This document shows, one piece after another, positions 44,716 to 54,912 of a DNA stretch of 64,000 nt. The DNA lies in the NCBI RefSeq assembly GCF_006538745.1, contig NZ_BJLR01000001.1, forward strand, positions 186,001 through 250,000. The letters run 5' to 3'. How positions within the stretch are numbered: position 1 is the first letter of the stretch; each line of letters begins with the position of its first letter. Under the pieces are notes generated by a model. The model did no database searches. It saw only the letters and a list, made by a program, of their open reading frames with translations, and had not been told where the DNA came from. The position numbers were made by a program, and so were the translations under genes. Origin of the DNA: Cellulomonas cellasea (GTDB lineage: Bacteria; Actinomycetota; Actinomycetes; Actinomycetales; Cellulomonadaceae).

Positions 44716-46824
44716 CTACTCGAACCGGATCTCGTCGATCCAGACGGTGCTGCTCCCGCCGTGCCAAAAGCTCAGCGCCAGCTGACCCGGCGCGGCACGG
44801 TTGATCCCGTTGGCCACCAGCGGGATGCGGATGTCCTGGAACGCGGGCGTGATGACGGCGTTCCCTCCGCTGCTGGTGGAGTACTCGCTGAACCGCTTGG
44901 TGACACCACCGATCGAGACGCCGATGTGGTTCTGCTCACCGCCCATGAGGCCGCGGACCCGGACGACCATGACCGACCGGTCGCTCAGGTCACGGGTGAT
45001 GTCCGAGCCGAACCAGCCGGTGCGGGCGTACTGCAGCCGCAGCGCTCCACCGCTGATCACGCCGGCACCGGACCCGTTCGCGAACGCGTTGGCACCCGTC
45101 CATCTCGCGAGGTCGTTCCGGCCGGTGCCCCATGCCGGGTTGCCGTCGTAGTTGTCGAGCACGAGCCGGGTCACACCGGCCGTGGCGGCGACAGTGACGG
45201 TCGCGGCTGCAGACGCGGCCGAGCGGTTCCCGGCACCGTCGTAGGCGCGCACCGTATAGCTGTAGGCGCCGGCGGGCAGGCCCGTCTGCGTGAACGTCGT
45301 CACGTCAGGCCCGACCGTGCCGACGACCGTGCCCCCGCGGAGCACCTCGTGTCCCGCCACGCCCGATCCGCCCGCGGCGTCGCTGGACGCGGTCCACGCG
45401 ACCGTCGCGGACGAGCCGCTCACCGTCGCCCGGACACCGGTCGGCACGGACGGCGGCGTCGTGTCGGACTGCGCGCCCACCGTGATGCCGGTCGCGAGGA
45501 CGTTCAGGCCCGTCGCCGCGTCCCATGTGCCGGTGTTGGCGAGCCGGATGCTGTAGCGGGGATCACCGCGCAGGGCGGTGGCCTCGTCCGGCAGCCACAG
45601 CGCCAGTCGGTAGGTCCCGGCCGGGACGTTCGACGGCACGGTGACGCTCTGACTGATCCTGGTGTCCTGACCTGACTCCCACGTCCGCGGGTCCGCCGAC
45701 ATCGCGATCGGGAACGTGCCGCCCGGACCGTCCAGCACGGCGAAAACGGGTCGGGGGTTGAGGACGGAGGCCCACCCGGAGTTCGTGACGTCGATCTCGA
45801 GCGGCAGCACGCCACCCGGACTGAGGCTCGTGGGATACGTGGCGGTCGTGACGCGCAGCCGGTAACCGAAGTTCCGCTGCATCGTGTCGAAGCACCCCTG
45901 GTCACGGTAGTTCTGGATGACCGTGGGCTCGTACTCGATGTTCAGCTGCGTGAAGTGCATGGCCGGCATCTCGGCCAGCGCGGTCGTGCAGTCGGCCCGC
46001 GTCGTGTTCACGTGGTTGCAGGTCTCGCCCCCGACGAAGCGGTCGACCCCGACCGCCGCGATGAGCGCCTTGTCCGCCTGGGGCGTGCTGCCGTCGCGGC
46101 CCCACGTCCCCATGTCGCCCGGGTCCGAGGCGCCGTAGCAGTCAAGGTGGCTGCCGATGCGGTTGAGCTCGGCCGAGCCCAGGCGGGACTGCATGAGGCG
46201 CACGTCGCTCGGGTAGCGCAGCGCGACCTGCTCGCTGGAAGCCGCCGCGAGGATGTTCTTGAGGATCCGCACCTTGGCGTCGACGTTCGTGTCGTGCCCG
46301 TGGGTCGAGGTGTGCCACTCCCCCCACGCTCCGATGAAGCCGGCCTCGATGAACGCGATCACGTCCGCGTTCGCGGCGAGCACCGGGGCCAGCTGGTCGA
46401 GGTGCCTGGCGATCCAGCCCTCCGACGCGTCGGGCTGGGAGTCGGGGTAGGGCCCGAAGTTGTACGAGGCACGGAGGACCACCTTGGCACCGTTCGCGCG
46501 CGCCGTCGCGAGGCCGGCGGACAGCCCGTCGAGCGTGGCCCGGTCGATGTCCGACGTGCGGAACGCGTCGAGGCGCAGGTACGAGTGCAGCAGGGTGATG
46601 CTGTTCGTCGTCCTGGCGGACCGTATCTCCGCGGCGGACAACCGCAGGATGTCGACGCTGTCGCGGAACCCGCGTTCGGGGTTGGGGAAGATGCTGTTGT
46701 CCGCGGTGTAGGTCGTCGTGGCCGCGTGCGCCGTCCCTGGCGCCACGAGGAGCCCCGCCACCAGCGCGAGCACCGCTCCGACGATCACCGACCCTCGTGA
46801 ACTGCGCGTTCGTGCGGAACCCAT
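44716..46824 (-). CDS. Secreted DUF4874/DUF4832 protein with fibronectin III domain
   Basis: A 702-residue exported protein. Signal peptide MGSARTRSSRGSVIVGAVLALVAGLLVAPGTAHA (in two parts, cleaved near 34), a DUF4874 domain (about 40-215; FPNPERGFRDSV, LHSYLRLDAF, KVVLRASYNFGPYP, FIEAGFIGAWGEWH), a DUF4832 domain (about 220-450), one fibronectin type III domain (about 470-555; SVPTGVRATVSGSSATVAWTAS) and a C-terminal beta-sandwich of carbohydrate-binding type (about 565-702; LDNYDGNPAWGTGRNDL ... FWHGGSSTVWIDEIRFE). The DUF4874 part resembles a glycoside hydrolase TIM barrel, so action on a polysaccharide is plausible but unproven. GGAGGACGA precedes the ATG at 46824. Codon choice looks somewhat less GC3-biased than neighbours, hinting at transfer. 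Confidence 0.82.
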   Translation of the reverse strand: MGSARTRSSRGSVIVGAVLALVAGLLVAPGTAHAATTTYTADNSIFPNPERGFRDSVDILRLSAAEIRSARTTNSITLLHSYLRLDAFRTSDIDRATLDGLSAGLATARANGAKVVLRASYNFGPYPDSQPDASEGWIARHLDQLAPVLAANADVIAFIEAGFIGAWGEWHTSTHGHDTNVDAKVRILKNILAAASSEQVALRYPSDVRLMQSRLGSAELNRIGSHLDCYGASDPGDMGTWGRDGSTPQADKALIAAVGVDRFVGGETCNHVNTTRADCTTALAEMPAMHFTQLNIEYEPTVIQNYRDQGCFDTMQRNFGYRLRVTTATYPTSLSPGGVLPLEIDVTNSGWASVLNPRPVFAVLDGPGGTFPIAMSADPRTWESGQDTRISQSVTVPSNVPAGTYRLALWLPDEATALRGDPRYSIRLANTGTWDAATGLNVLATGITVGAQSDTTPPSVPTGVRATVSGSSATVAWTASSDAAGGSGVAGHEVLRGGTVVGTVGPDVTTFTQTGLPAGAYSYTVRAYDGAGNRSAASAAATVTVAATAGVTRLVLDNYDGNPAWGTGRNDLARWTGANAFANGSGAGVISGGALRLQYARTGWFGSDITRDLSDRSVMVVRVRGLMGGEQNHIGVSIGGVTKRFSEYSTSSGGNAVITPAFQDIRIPLVANGINRAAPGQLALSFWHGGSSTVWIDEIRFE

Positions 46825-46979
46825 TCGTCCTCCGTGAGCTTCGTGATCGGCCCGGTCGACCCCCTGCGCCCGGGGCACACTACGCGTCCCGGGCACATCG
46901 GACGCCGGGTTCGGGCCAACACCGTGAGGGCGCACCGCGGAGGCTGCGGCTGGCAGGCAGAGTCAGGCCCCGGCGCCGG

Positions 46980-48632
46980 TCACGGCCGGCGCAGCGCCTT
47001 CATGACCCGCAGCGCGCCGGTCAGCATCGACGTCCACTGCTCGGCGTCGAGCTCGTAGACCCGACGCAGCCCGATCCCCGGCACCCCGGCGAGGCCGTGC
47101 ACCCCGCGCTGCACCGCGACCGTCTGCGTCGCGGTCGTCGCCCACAGGCCCTCCGGACCGTGCCGGTGCCCCGTGCCGGACTGCCCGCGGCCGCCCTGCG
47201 GCGCACCCATCGACGTCCATGCCGCGGCGTAGCCCTCGTTGACGTTGACCGTGCCGGCCCGGACCCGCGCCGCGAGGGCCGCCCCGCGCCGCGTGCTCCG
47301 CGTCCAGACGCTCGCGTTGAGCCCGAGGTCGCTGTCGTTCATCGCGGCGACCGCCTCGTCGTCGGACGCGACGCGGTACACCGACACGACCGGCCCGAAC
47401 GTCTCCTCGCGGTGCACCCGGGCGTCCTCGGTGACGCCGTCGAGGATCGTCGGCTCGTAGAAGAACGGCCCGAGGTCGGTGCGGTGGACGCCGCCCGCGA
47501 GCACGCGCGCCCCGTGGGTCAGGGCGTCCTCGACGTGCTCGACGACGGTCGCGAGCTGCGCGGCCGACGTGAGCGAGCCGACGTCCGCCACGTAGTCGAG
47601 CCCCGCGCCGAGCGACAGCGCGCGCGTGCGCCGGACGAATGCCGCGAGGAACTCCTCGGCGACGGCCTCGTGCACGTAGAGCCGCTCGATCGACACGCAC
47701 AGCTGCCCGGTGCTCGCGAAGCACGCCCGCACCGCGCCCTCGGCGGCCGTCTCGACGTCGACGTCGTCGGCGACGTACATCGGGTTCTTGCCGCCGAGCT
47801 CGAGCGTCGCGGGGATGAGCCGCTCGGCCGCGCGCTGGGCGACGACCCGGCCGGTCGCGGTCGAGCCCGTGAAGCTCACCTGGTCGACGTGCTCGACGAC
47901 GGCCGCCCCGACCGTGGGCCCGTCGCCGACGACGACCTGGAGCACCCCGGGCGGGAGCCCCGCGGCCTCGAGCTGCTCGGCCGCCCACAGCGCGGTCAGC
48001 GCGGTCTGCGGGTCCGGGCGCAGCACGACGGCGTTGCCCGCGACGAGCGCCGGCAGCACGTCGCTCAGCGCGAGCGTCAGGGGGAAGTTCCACGGCGCGA
48101 CGACGCCGACGACCCCGAGCGGGTGCCGCAGCACGCGCGTGCCCGTCAGCCCGGGCAGGATCCCGCCGCTGCGCCGGGGCGCGAGGTAGGAGCGGGCCCG
48201 GACGGCGTAGTGCCGCGCGACGATCGCCACGTCGACGACCTCCTCGTACGCGCTCGCCCGCGACTTGCCGTTCTCGAGCTGGATCAGGTCGAGGACGTCG
48301 CTCTGGTGCGCGAGCACGAGGTCGTGCAGGCGCAGCAGCACCGCGGCGCGGCGACGCAGCGGCAGCGCGGCCCACGTGTGCTGCGCGCGGCGCGCCGACC
48401 GGACCGCGCGTGCGACGTCGTCGGGCGTCGAGAGCGGCACCGCCGCGATGGGGCCGCCCGTGAACGGGGCGTACGTCGTGCGTGTCTCGTGCCCCGGCGA
48501 CGTCACGACGCGCGCGAGGAGCGTGCGGACGTCGTCCGGCTCGAGCACGTACGTCGCGAGCGGGTCGGTCTCGGGGTCGATCAGCTGGACGGGCTCGTCG
48601 TCGTGCGCCATCCGGCCAGGGTAGTCGGGCAT
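46980..48632 (-). CDS. NAD(P)-dependent aldehyde dehydrogenase, GabD2-like
   Basis: A 550-residue member of the aldehyde dehydrogenase superfamily, closest in look to actinobacterial succinate-semialdehyde dehydrogenases (GabD2). Features: GVVAPWNFPLTLALSDVLPAL (Asn-containing PWNF at 180-183), VSFTGSTATGR, ELGGKNP with general-base Glu278, catalytic Cys312 in STGQLCVSIERLYV, and EETFGPVVSVYRV. The coenzyme-site Lys of the family (VLKPD) is Arg here (VVLRPD), conservative. Start 48632 has a G-rich ribosome site; ATG 48611 (MAHDDEP) is an alternative. Single gene; the substrate is not proven. Confidence 0.88.
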   Translation of the reverse strand: MPDYPGRMAHDDEPVQLIDPETDPLATYVLEPDDVRTLLARVVTSPGHETRTTYAPFTGGPIAAVPLSTPDDVARAVRSARRAQHTWAALPLRRRAAVLLRLHDLVLAHQSDVLDLIQLENGKSRASAYEEVVDVAIVARHYAVRARSYLAPRRSGGILPGLTGTRVLRHPLGVVGVVAPWNFPLTLALSDVLPALVAGNAVVLRPDPQTALTALWAAEQLEAAGLPPGVLQVVVGDGPTVGAAVVEHVDQVSFTGSTATGRVVAQRAAERLIPATLELGGKNPMYVADDVDVETAAEGAVRACFASTGQLCVSIERLYVHEAVAEEFLAAFVRRTRALSLGAGLDYVADVGSLTSAAQLATVVEHVEDALTHGARVLAGGVHRTDLGPFFYEPTILDGVTEDARVHREETFGPVVSVYRVASDDEAVAAMNDSDLGLNASVWTRSTRRGAALAARVRAGTVNVNEGYAAAWTSMGAPQGGRGQSGTGHRHGPEGLWATTATQTVAVQRGVHGLAGVPGIGLRRVYELDAEQWTSMLTGALRVMKALRRP

Positions 48633-48696
48633 TCCGCCCCCCGGCGTGGACCCGCCGCGCTCCCGCGAGCCCGGCCGGTCCCCGCCGGGCGGGGTG

Positions 48697-49821
48697 TCAC
48701 TGCGGCTGGTACGGCGAGACGACGACCTCGACGCGCTGGAGCTCCTTGAGGTCCGAGTAGCCCGTCGTCGCCATCGAGCGGCGCAGCGCCCCGATGAGGT
48801 TGAGCGTGCCGTCGGCGGTGTGGCCGGGGCCGAAGAGCACCTGCTCGAGCGTGCCCGACGAGCCGACCCGGACCCGCTCGCCGCGCGGCAGCTGCGGGTG
48901 GTGCGCCTCGGGTCCCCAGTGCCAGCCCTTGCCGGGCGCCTCGGTCGCGCGGGCGAGCGCCGCCCCGAGCATGACCGCGTCCGCGCCGCACGCGATCGCC
49001 TTGACGATGTCGCCCGAGCGCCCGACGCCGCCGTCGGCCATGACGTGCACGTAGCGGCCGCCCGACTCGTCGAGGTAGTCGCGCCGCGCGGCCGCGACGT
49101 CCGCGACCGCGGTCGCCATCGGCGCGTGGATGCCGAGCGACGTGCGCGTGGTGTGCGCCGCGCCGCCGCCGAAGCCGACGAGCACGCCGGCCGCGCCGGT
49201 GCGCATGAGGTGCAGCGCCGCGGTGTACGTCGACGCGCCGCCGACGATGACGGGGACGTCGAGCTCGTAGATGAAGCGCTTGAGGTTGAGCGGCTCCGCG
49301 CGGCCCGAGACGTGCTCGGCCGAGACCGTGGTCCCGCGGATGACGAACAGGTCGACCCCGGCGTCGACGACGACCTTGGAGAACTCGCGCGTGCGCTGCG
49401 GCGACAGCGCGCCGGCGACCGTGACGCCCGCAGCGCGGATCTCCTTGAGGCGCAGCGCGATGAGGTCGGCGTCGATCGGCGCCGCGTAGATCTCCTGCAT
49501 GCGGGCGGTCGCGTCCGCCGCGTCGAGCTCCGCGATCTCCGCGAGCAGCGGCTCGGGCGACTCGTAGCGCGTCCAGATGCCCTCGAGGTCGAGCACGCCG
49601 AGGCCGCCGGCCCGGCCCAGCGCGACGGCCGTCGCGGGGCTCATGACCGAGTCCATCGGCGCCGCGACCACCGGCAGCTCGAACTGGTACGCATCGATCT
49701 GCCAGCTGACCGAGACCTCCTCGGGGTCGCGCGTGCGCCGCGAGGGCACCACCGCGATGTCGTCGAAGGAGTACGCCCGGCGCCCCCGCTTGCCGCGCCC
49801 GATCTCGATCTCGTTGCTCAC
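48697..49821 (-). CDS. guaB3: GuaB3-type IMP dehydrogenase family protein
   Basis: A 374-residue TIM-barrel protein of the IMPDH/GMP reductase superfamily without CBS domains, characteristic of actinobacteria and cyanobacteria. It starts SNEIEIGRGKRGRRAYSFDDIAVVPSRRTRDPEEV and contains VVAAPMDSVMSPATAVALGRAGGLGVLDLEG (parts), VIVGGASTYTAALHLMRTGAAGVLVGFGGG and MADGGVGRSGDIVKAIACGADAVMLGAALARA (parts). The catalytic Cys loop of IMPDH (GSICTTR) reads GGGAAHTTR, without the Cys, so ordinary IMPDH chemistry at that Cys is not expected. Some GuaB3 proteins have been reported to act as GMP reductases; the activity here is open. guaB lies 1 kb upstream. Confidence 0.9.
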   Translation of the reverse strand: MSNEIEIGRGKRGRRAYSFDDIAVVPSRRTRDPEEVSVSWQIDAYQFELPVVAAPMDSVMSPATAVALGRAGGLGVLDLEGIWTRYESPEPLLAEIAELDAADATARMQEIYAAPIDADLIALRLKEIRAAGVTVAGALSPQRTREFSKVVVDAGVDLFVIRGTTVSAEHVSGRAEPLNLKRFIYELDVPVIVGGASTYTAALHLMRTGAAGVLVGFGGGAAHTTRTSLGIHAPMATAVADVAAARRDYLDESGGRYVHVMADGGVGRSGDIVKAIACGADAVMLGAALARATEAPGKGWHWGPEAHHPQLPRGERVRVGSSGTLEQVLFGPGHTADGTLNLIGALRRSMATTGYSDLKELQRVEVVVSPYQPQ

Positions 49822-49967
49822 CGGTCCAGGTTACCGGCGTGCCGTCCCGCTCCGTGTCGGTGCCCGCTGGCACTGTGGGCGCGAGCCGCGGCGCGGGGGG
49901 CGCGCGGGTGGACGACGAGCGCCGCCGACGGCGCGCAGCACGAGCAGGGCGAGCGAGGAGCACGACG

Positions 49968-50729
49968 ATGAGCTGGACGCAGGGCCCCCTCGTGGGCTTC
50001 GACACCGAGACGACCGGCGTCGACGTCGAGCTCGACCGCATCGTCACCGCCGCGCTCGTGCGCCGGGACGCGCGTGGCACGCACGTGCGGACCTGGCTGG
50101 TCGACCCGGGCGTCGAGATCCCCGCCGAGGCGGCCGCGATCCACGGCATCTCGACCGAGCACGCCCGGACCCACGGCGCGGACCCGGCGACCGCGCTCGA
50201 GGAGATCGCGGCCGAGCTCGCCGCCGCGCTGCGCGAGGGCACGCCCGTCGTCGCCTACAACGCCTCGTTCGACCTGTGCCTGCTCGACGCCGAGCTGCGC
50301 CGCCACGGCCTGCGCCCGATGTCCGCGCGCCTCGGCCGCGCCGTCGGACCCGTGATCGACCCGCTCGTCCTCGACCGCCACGAGGACCGCTACCGGCCCG
50401 GGCGGCGCAAGCTCGTCGACCTGTGCGGGCACTACGAGGTCGTCGACCCGGGCGCGCTGCACACCGCCGACGTCGACGTCGTGGCGACCCTCGACGTGCT
50501 CGACCGCCTCGTCGGCCGGTTCCCGCACCTGCGCACGCTCGACCTCGAGACGCTGCACGAGTACCAGGTGACCGCGCACCGCGCGTGGGCCGAGAGCTTC
50601 AACGCCTGGCGCGCGGACCGCGGGCTCGAGGGTCCGGGCGCCGAGACGACGTGGCCGACGCGCGTCCCGACCGACGGCGTGCCGCTCGATGACGCGCCGG
50701 CCCCCGGCGCACCCGTCACGGTGGGCTGA
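49968..50729 (+). CDS. DEDDh 3'-5' exonuclease (DNA polymerase III epsilon-like)
   Basis: A 253-residue exonuclease of the RNase T/DnaQ superfamily. Motifs: VGFDTETTGVDVELDRIV (Exo I, D12 and E14), VVAYNASFDLCLLDAELRRHG (Exo II) and HTADVDVVATLDVLDRLV (Exo III, His and Asp, DEDDh type). The start ATG at 49968 follows GAGCGAGGAG; the longer open frame upstream is unlikely. A C-terminal 60-residue tail includes QVTAHRAWAESFNAWRADRGL, seen in actinobacterial homologues. Likely a repair or proofreading exonuclease, not the replicative epsilon subunit itself, which cannot be told by sequence alone. Confidence 0.9.
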   Translation: MSWTQGPLVGFDTETTGVDVELDRIVTAALVRRDARGTHVRTWLVDPGVEIPAEAAAIHGISTEHARTHGADPATALEEIAAELAAALREGTPVVAYNASFDLCLLDAELRRHGLRPMSARLGRAVGPVIDPLVLDRHEDRYRPGRRKLVDLCGHYEVVDPGALHTADVDVVATLDVLDRLVGRFPHLRTLDLETLHEYQVTAHRAWAESFNAWRADRGLEGPGAETTWPTRVPTDGVPLDDAPAPGAPVTVG

Positions 50730-50803
50730 GCGGGGCCCACGGGCCGACCTCGCTGCGCCACACCGGGCGACGCGACGGCCCGGGCGCGACGACAGCGGCG
50801 TGA

Positions 50804-50840
50804 CGACGCCGGGCCGCCCGCGTGGGGCGACCCGGCGTCG
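50804..50840. terminator. Hairpin between convergent exonuclease and guaB genes
   Basis: CGACGCCGGG (50804-50813) pairs with CCCGGCGTCG (50831-50840), with a further partly paired CGCCC/GGGCG interior. It lies just before the guaB stop and after the exonuclease gene. Confidence 0.65.
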
Positions 50841-50847
50841 AGGGACG

Positions 50848-52461
<1,614 letters not shown>

Positions 52462-52526
52462 TCACGACCGAGCCGACCCCGCGCCGATCGCAGGCCGTCC
52501 GCGGCTTCCGAGCAGCGTGCGACGCG

Positions 52527-53189
52527 TCAGCGGATGAGCCCGCGGCGCAGCCCGATCGCGACGGCCTGCGCGCGGTCGGCGGCGCCGAGCTTGCGGAACA
52601 GGCGGCGCGCGTGCGTCTTGACGGTGTCCTCGGACAGGAACAGCTCGGCGCCGATCTGGGAGTTCGACCGGCCGTTGCTCATGCCGATGAGCACCTCGAT
52701 CTCGCGCTTGGTGAGCGAGACCGTCTCGGGTGCGTGCGGCTGCGCGGGGACCTCGGTGAGCGCCTCGATCACGCCCGTCGAGGGCTCGGTGCGCGCGCCG
52801 ACCGGGACGGATGCGGGCAGGACCGGGGTCGCGAGCACGTGCGCGGCGACCGCGGAGAGCTCGGCGCGCCCGACGTCGGGCGCGAGGTAGCCGCGTGCGC
52901 CGATCGCGATCGCGCGGTCGAGCGCGACCTCGTCACCGGGCGTCGCGAGCAGCACGACCGTGGTGGCGCCCGAGACCGAGCGCAGGCGACGGATCGCCTC
53001 GATCGGTCCGACGCCACCGAGGTGCGCGTCGAGCAGCACGATGGTCGGCGGCATGCGCCGCGCGAGGGTCACCAGCTCGTCGACCGAGGCCGCGGCCCGG
53101 ACAGGTGCGAGCGAGGGGACCCCGAGGGCCGTCAGGACGAGGCGCTCGCGCACCGTCGTCGAGCCGTGACAGACCACGACTCCAGCCAT
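52527..53189 (-). CDS. bldM: BldM-like orphan response regulator
   Basis: A 220-residue regulator with a receiver-like N-terminus and a LuxR-type DNA-binding domain. The C-terminus, LTKREIEVLIGMSNGRSNSQIGAELFLSEDTVKTHARRLFRKLGAADRAQAVAIGLRRGLIR (read in parts), closely follows the known BldM pattern (GRSNxxIGxELFLSEDTVKTHARRLF). The location beside guaB/guaB3 and near whiD and groES also matches Streptomyces bldM. The receiver is atypical: the acidic pair is missing (VVVCHGST at 4-11), Asp54 (LLDAHL) remains, and the Lys is absent (GYLAPDVG), so normal phosphorylation is doubtful. No kinase is adjacent. In Streptomyces BldM drives development; a non-sporulating host must use it otherwise. Confidence 0.78.
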   Translation of the reverse strand: MAGVVVCHGSTTVRERLVLTALGVPSLAPVRAAASVDELVTLARRMPPTIVLLDAHLGGVGPIEAIRRLRSVSGATTVVLLATPGDEVALDRAIAIGARGYLAPDVGRAELSAVAAHVLATPVLPASVPVGARTEPSTGVIEALTEVPAQPHAPETVSLTKREIEVLIGMSNGRSNSQIGAELFLSEDTVKTHARRLFRKLGAADRAQAVAIGLRRGLIR

Positions 53190-53318
53190 CAGATCCCTCC
53201 TCCTGGCCGCGGAGCATCCGTCGGCCGTCGACTGTGTATCGACGCAGCGCTCCGCAAGGTTAGTCCACCGAACGGGTGAAAGGGCGGGCCCGGGGGCCCA
53301 AAGCTGGACAGACGTCCG

Positions 53319-54299
53319 TCAAGCGCTCACGGCCAGGACCTCGTGCAACAGGCCCGGGAGCGACCGCGAGCGGTGCACCGTCCGGTCGAGCGGGACGTGC
53401 TCCGCGGCCGCGTCGTGGGGCACGTGCACGAACTGCGGGACCTGCGGGTGCGCCGCCGCGAGCGCCGCGACGACGTCGAGGTCGGGGGCCTCCCCGACGC
53501 TCACGAGCACGACCGCGGCGGGCCGCGTCATCGTCGCGATCTCGACGAGGCGGTTCTGCTCGATGCGCCCGGCCACGATGCGCGCGTCGACCGACTGCTC
53601 GGCGAACGCCGCCGCGAGCATGTGCAGCACGAGCGGGCGCTCCTCCCCCGGCGGCGCGAGCAGCAGCACGACGCGTCGGCCCGCGACGTGCGCGTGCTGC
53701 AGCGGCGCGGTGCGGGCGCGCAGCCCGGCCAGCACCGCGGCGACCACGAGCGCGTCGGCGTCCTCACCCGCACGGGCGAGCACGGTGCGCGACGCGATCG
53801 CCTGGCGGGCCGGCTCGACGAGCTCCGTCCACCACGCGAGCACCCCCCCGGGCTCGGGCGTCGCGAGCAGCCGGCGCACGGCTGCCTCGTCCCCGCGCAG
53901 CGCGGCGTCGACCACGAGCGTGGGCGTCACGGGGACCGACGCGTCGCGACGCTCGGCCGGCGCGGCGGACCGCGGGGTCGCCGGTGTGGTGAGGCCGTCG
54001 ACGTCGGCCTGGACGTGCGACTCGCGTGCGACCCGGGCCGCCTCGGACGGCGCGACCCCGTCGAGCGTGAGCCCGCGCATGACGAGCAGGCGCGCGACGT
54101 CCTCGGCGGTGTAGCGCCGGTGCGAGCCCGCGGAGTGCGCGGACGGGCCCAGGTCGTAGCGCCGGTCCCAGGTCCGCAGCGTCGCCGGAGCCACCCCGAG
54201 CCGCCGGGCGACGGCGGCGACGGTCAGCGCGGGCGCCTCTCCCGCGCCGGGCGGGGAGGGGTCTGCGGACGCCGAGCCGGACTCGTCCGCGGATGCCAT
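53319..54299 (-). CDS. MerR-type regulator with cobalamin-binding-like domain
   Basis: A 326-residue regulator. Residues 25-95 form a MerR DNA-binding domain (LTVAAVARRLGVAPATLRTWDRRYDLGPSAHSAGSHRRYTAEDVARL, in parts). Residues about 140-320 look like the helical plus Rossmann parts of the CarH/LitR family. However, the base-off cobalamin motif DxHxxG is absent (sequence VDARIVAGRIEQ), and so is the upper-face W-x9-EH motif. It may sense another ligand or none. The start MASADESGSASAD at 54299 was chosen; the longer frame upstream covers the whiD promoter. It sits between bldM-like and whiD-like genes, divergent from whiD. Confidence 0.82.
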   Translation of the reverse strand: MASADESGSASADPSPPGAGEAPALTVAAVARRLGVAPATLRTWDRRYDLGPSAHSAGSHRRYTAEDVARLLVMRGLTLDGVAPSEAARVARESHVQADVDGLTTPATPRSAAPAERRDASVPVTPTLVVDAALRGDEAAVRRLLATPEPGGVLAWWTELVEPARQAIASRTVLARAGEDADALVVAAVLAGLRARTAPLQHAHVAGRRVVLLLAPPGEERPLVLHMLAAAFAEQSVDARIVAGRIEQNRLVEIATMTRPAAVVLVSVGEAPDLDVVAALAAAHPQVPQFVHVPHDAAAEHVPLDRTVHRSRSLPGLLHEVLAVSA

Positions 54300-54361
54300 G
54301 AAGCGATTGTGCCCAGGTCCTGACTCGGTCGCCAACGCGTTCCGGCAGCGAGTCGGGCACG

Positions 54362-54376
54362 TGACCAAGTTGGTCA
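54362..54376. promoter_or_regulatory. 15-bp palindrome between merR-like and whiD-like genes
   Basis: TGACCAA-G-TTGGTCA (54362-54376) is a perfect palindrome with a single central base, placed 63 bp upstream of the MerR-type gene and 39 bp upstream of the -35 of the whiD promoter. A likely operator for the MerR-type protein. A 9-bp direct repeat TGACTCGGT occurs at 54321-54329 and 54427-54435. Confidence 0.55.
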
Positions 54377-54414
54377 TCGACGCCCCGGACGTGGCGCGAT
54401 ATCGAACAGGGGGC

Positions 54415-54443
54415 TTGAACAACTTCTGACTCGGTTGTAGTGT
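54415..54443 (+). promoter_or_regulatory. Promoter of the whiD-like gene
   Basis: TTGAAC (54415-54420), a 17-bp spacer and TAGTGT (54438-54443) fit the housekeeping sigma consensus of actinobacteria (TTGAC...TAnnnT). The expected start near 54450 gives a leader of about 100 nt before the ATG at 54553, with AAGGAGG at 54541-54547. Confidence 0.65.
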
Positions 54444-54552
54444 CTCGCCTCAGACGCAGCAGATCAGGGCCGCTCGCGGTTCCCGAGCTCTCGTCGACAC
54501 AACTTTCCGCCTGCGGACCCCCGCCGGCGCACAGCTCGTCAAGGAGGACCCC

Positions 54553-54849
54553 ATGGCTGAGATCTCGCGTTTGCCCGGACCGGTGATGGACCTGTGGGAG
54601 TGGCAGTTCGAGGGCGCCTGCCGCGACGCCGACGAGAACCTGTTCTTCCACCCGGAGGGTGAGCGTGGCTCGGCCCGCCGCCGCCGCGCCGAGGCCGCCA
54701 AGGCCATCTGCGCGACGTGCCCCGTGCTCAAGGAGTGCCGCGAGCAGTCGCTCGCCGTCCGCGAGCCGTACGGCGTCTGGGGCGGGCTCTCCGAGGACGA
54801 GCGCGCCGCGATCCTCGCCCGGCCGTCGACGCGTCAGGCCGCCGTCTGA
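54553..54849 (+). CDS. whiD: WhiB-family iron-sulfur regulator, WhiD/WhiB3-like
   Basis: A 98-residue transcription factor that binds a [4Fe-4S] cluster through Cys23, Cys53, Cys56 and Cys62 (pattern C-x29-C-x2-C-x5-C) and contacts the sigma factor. The N-terminus SRLPGPVMDLWEWQFEGACR and FFHPEGERGSARRRR match the WhiD/WhiB3 subgroup. The GVWGG turn (74-78, YGVWGGLSEDER) and a short basic end follow. Strong AAGGAGG ribosome site. In Streptomyces whiD lies beside bldM; here a MerR-type gene is placed between them. Likely links redox or nitric oxide state to gene expression. Confidence 0.93.
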   Translation: MAEISRLPGPVMDLWEWQFEGACRDADENLFFHPEGERGSARRRRAEAAKAICATCPVLKECREQSLAVREPYGVWGGLSEDERAAILARPSTRQAAV

Positions 54850-54912
54850 CGCTCACGCCGCACCCGCACGACCCCGCAGCACCGCCCGCCTGACCGCGGG
54901 CCCACGTCGCCG

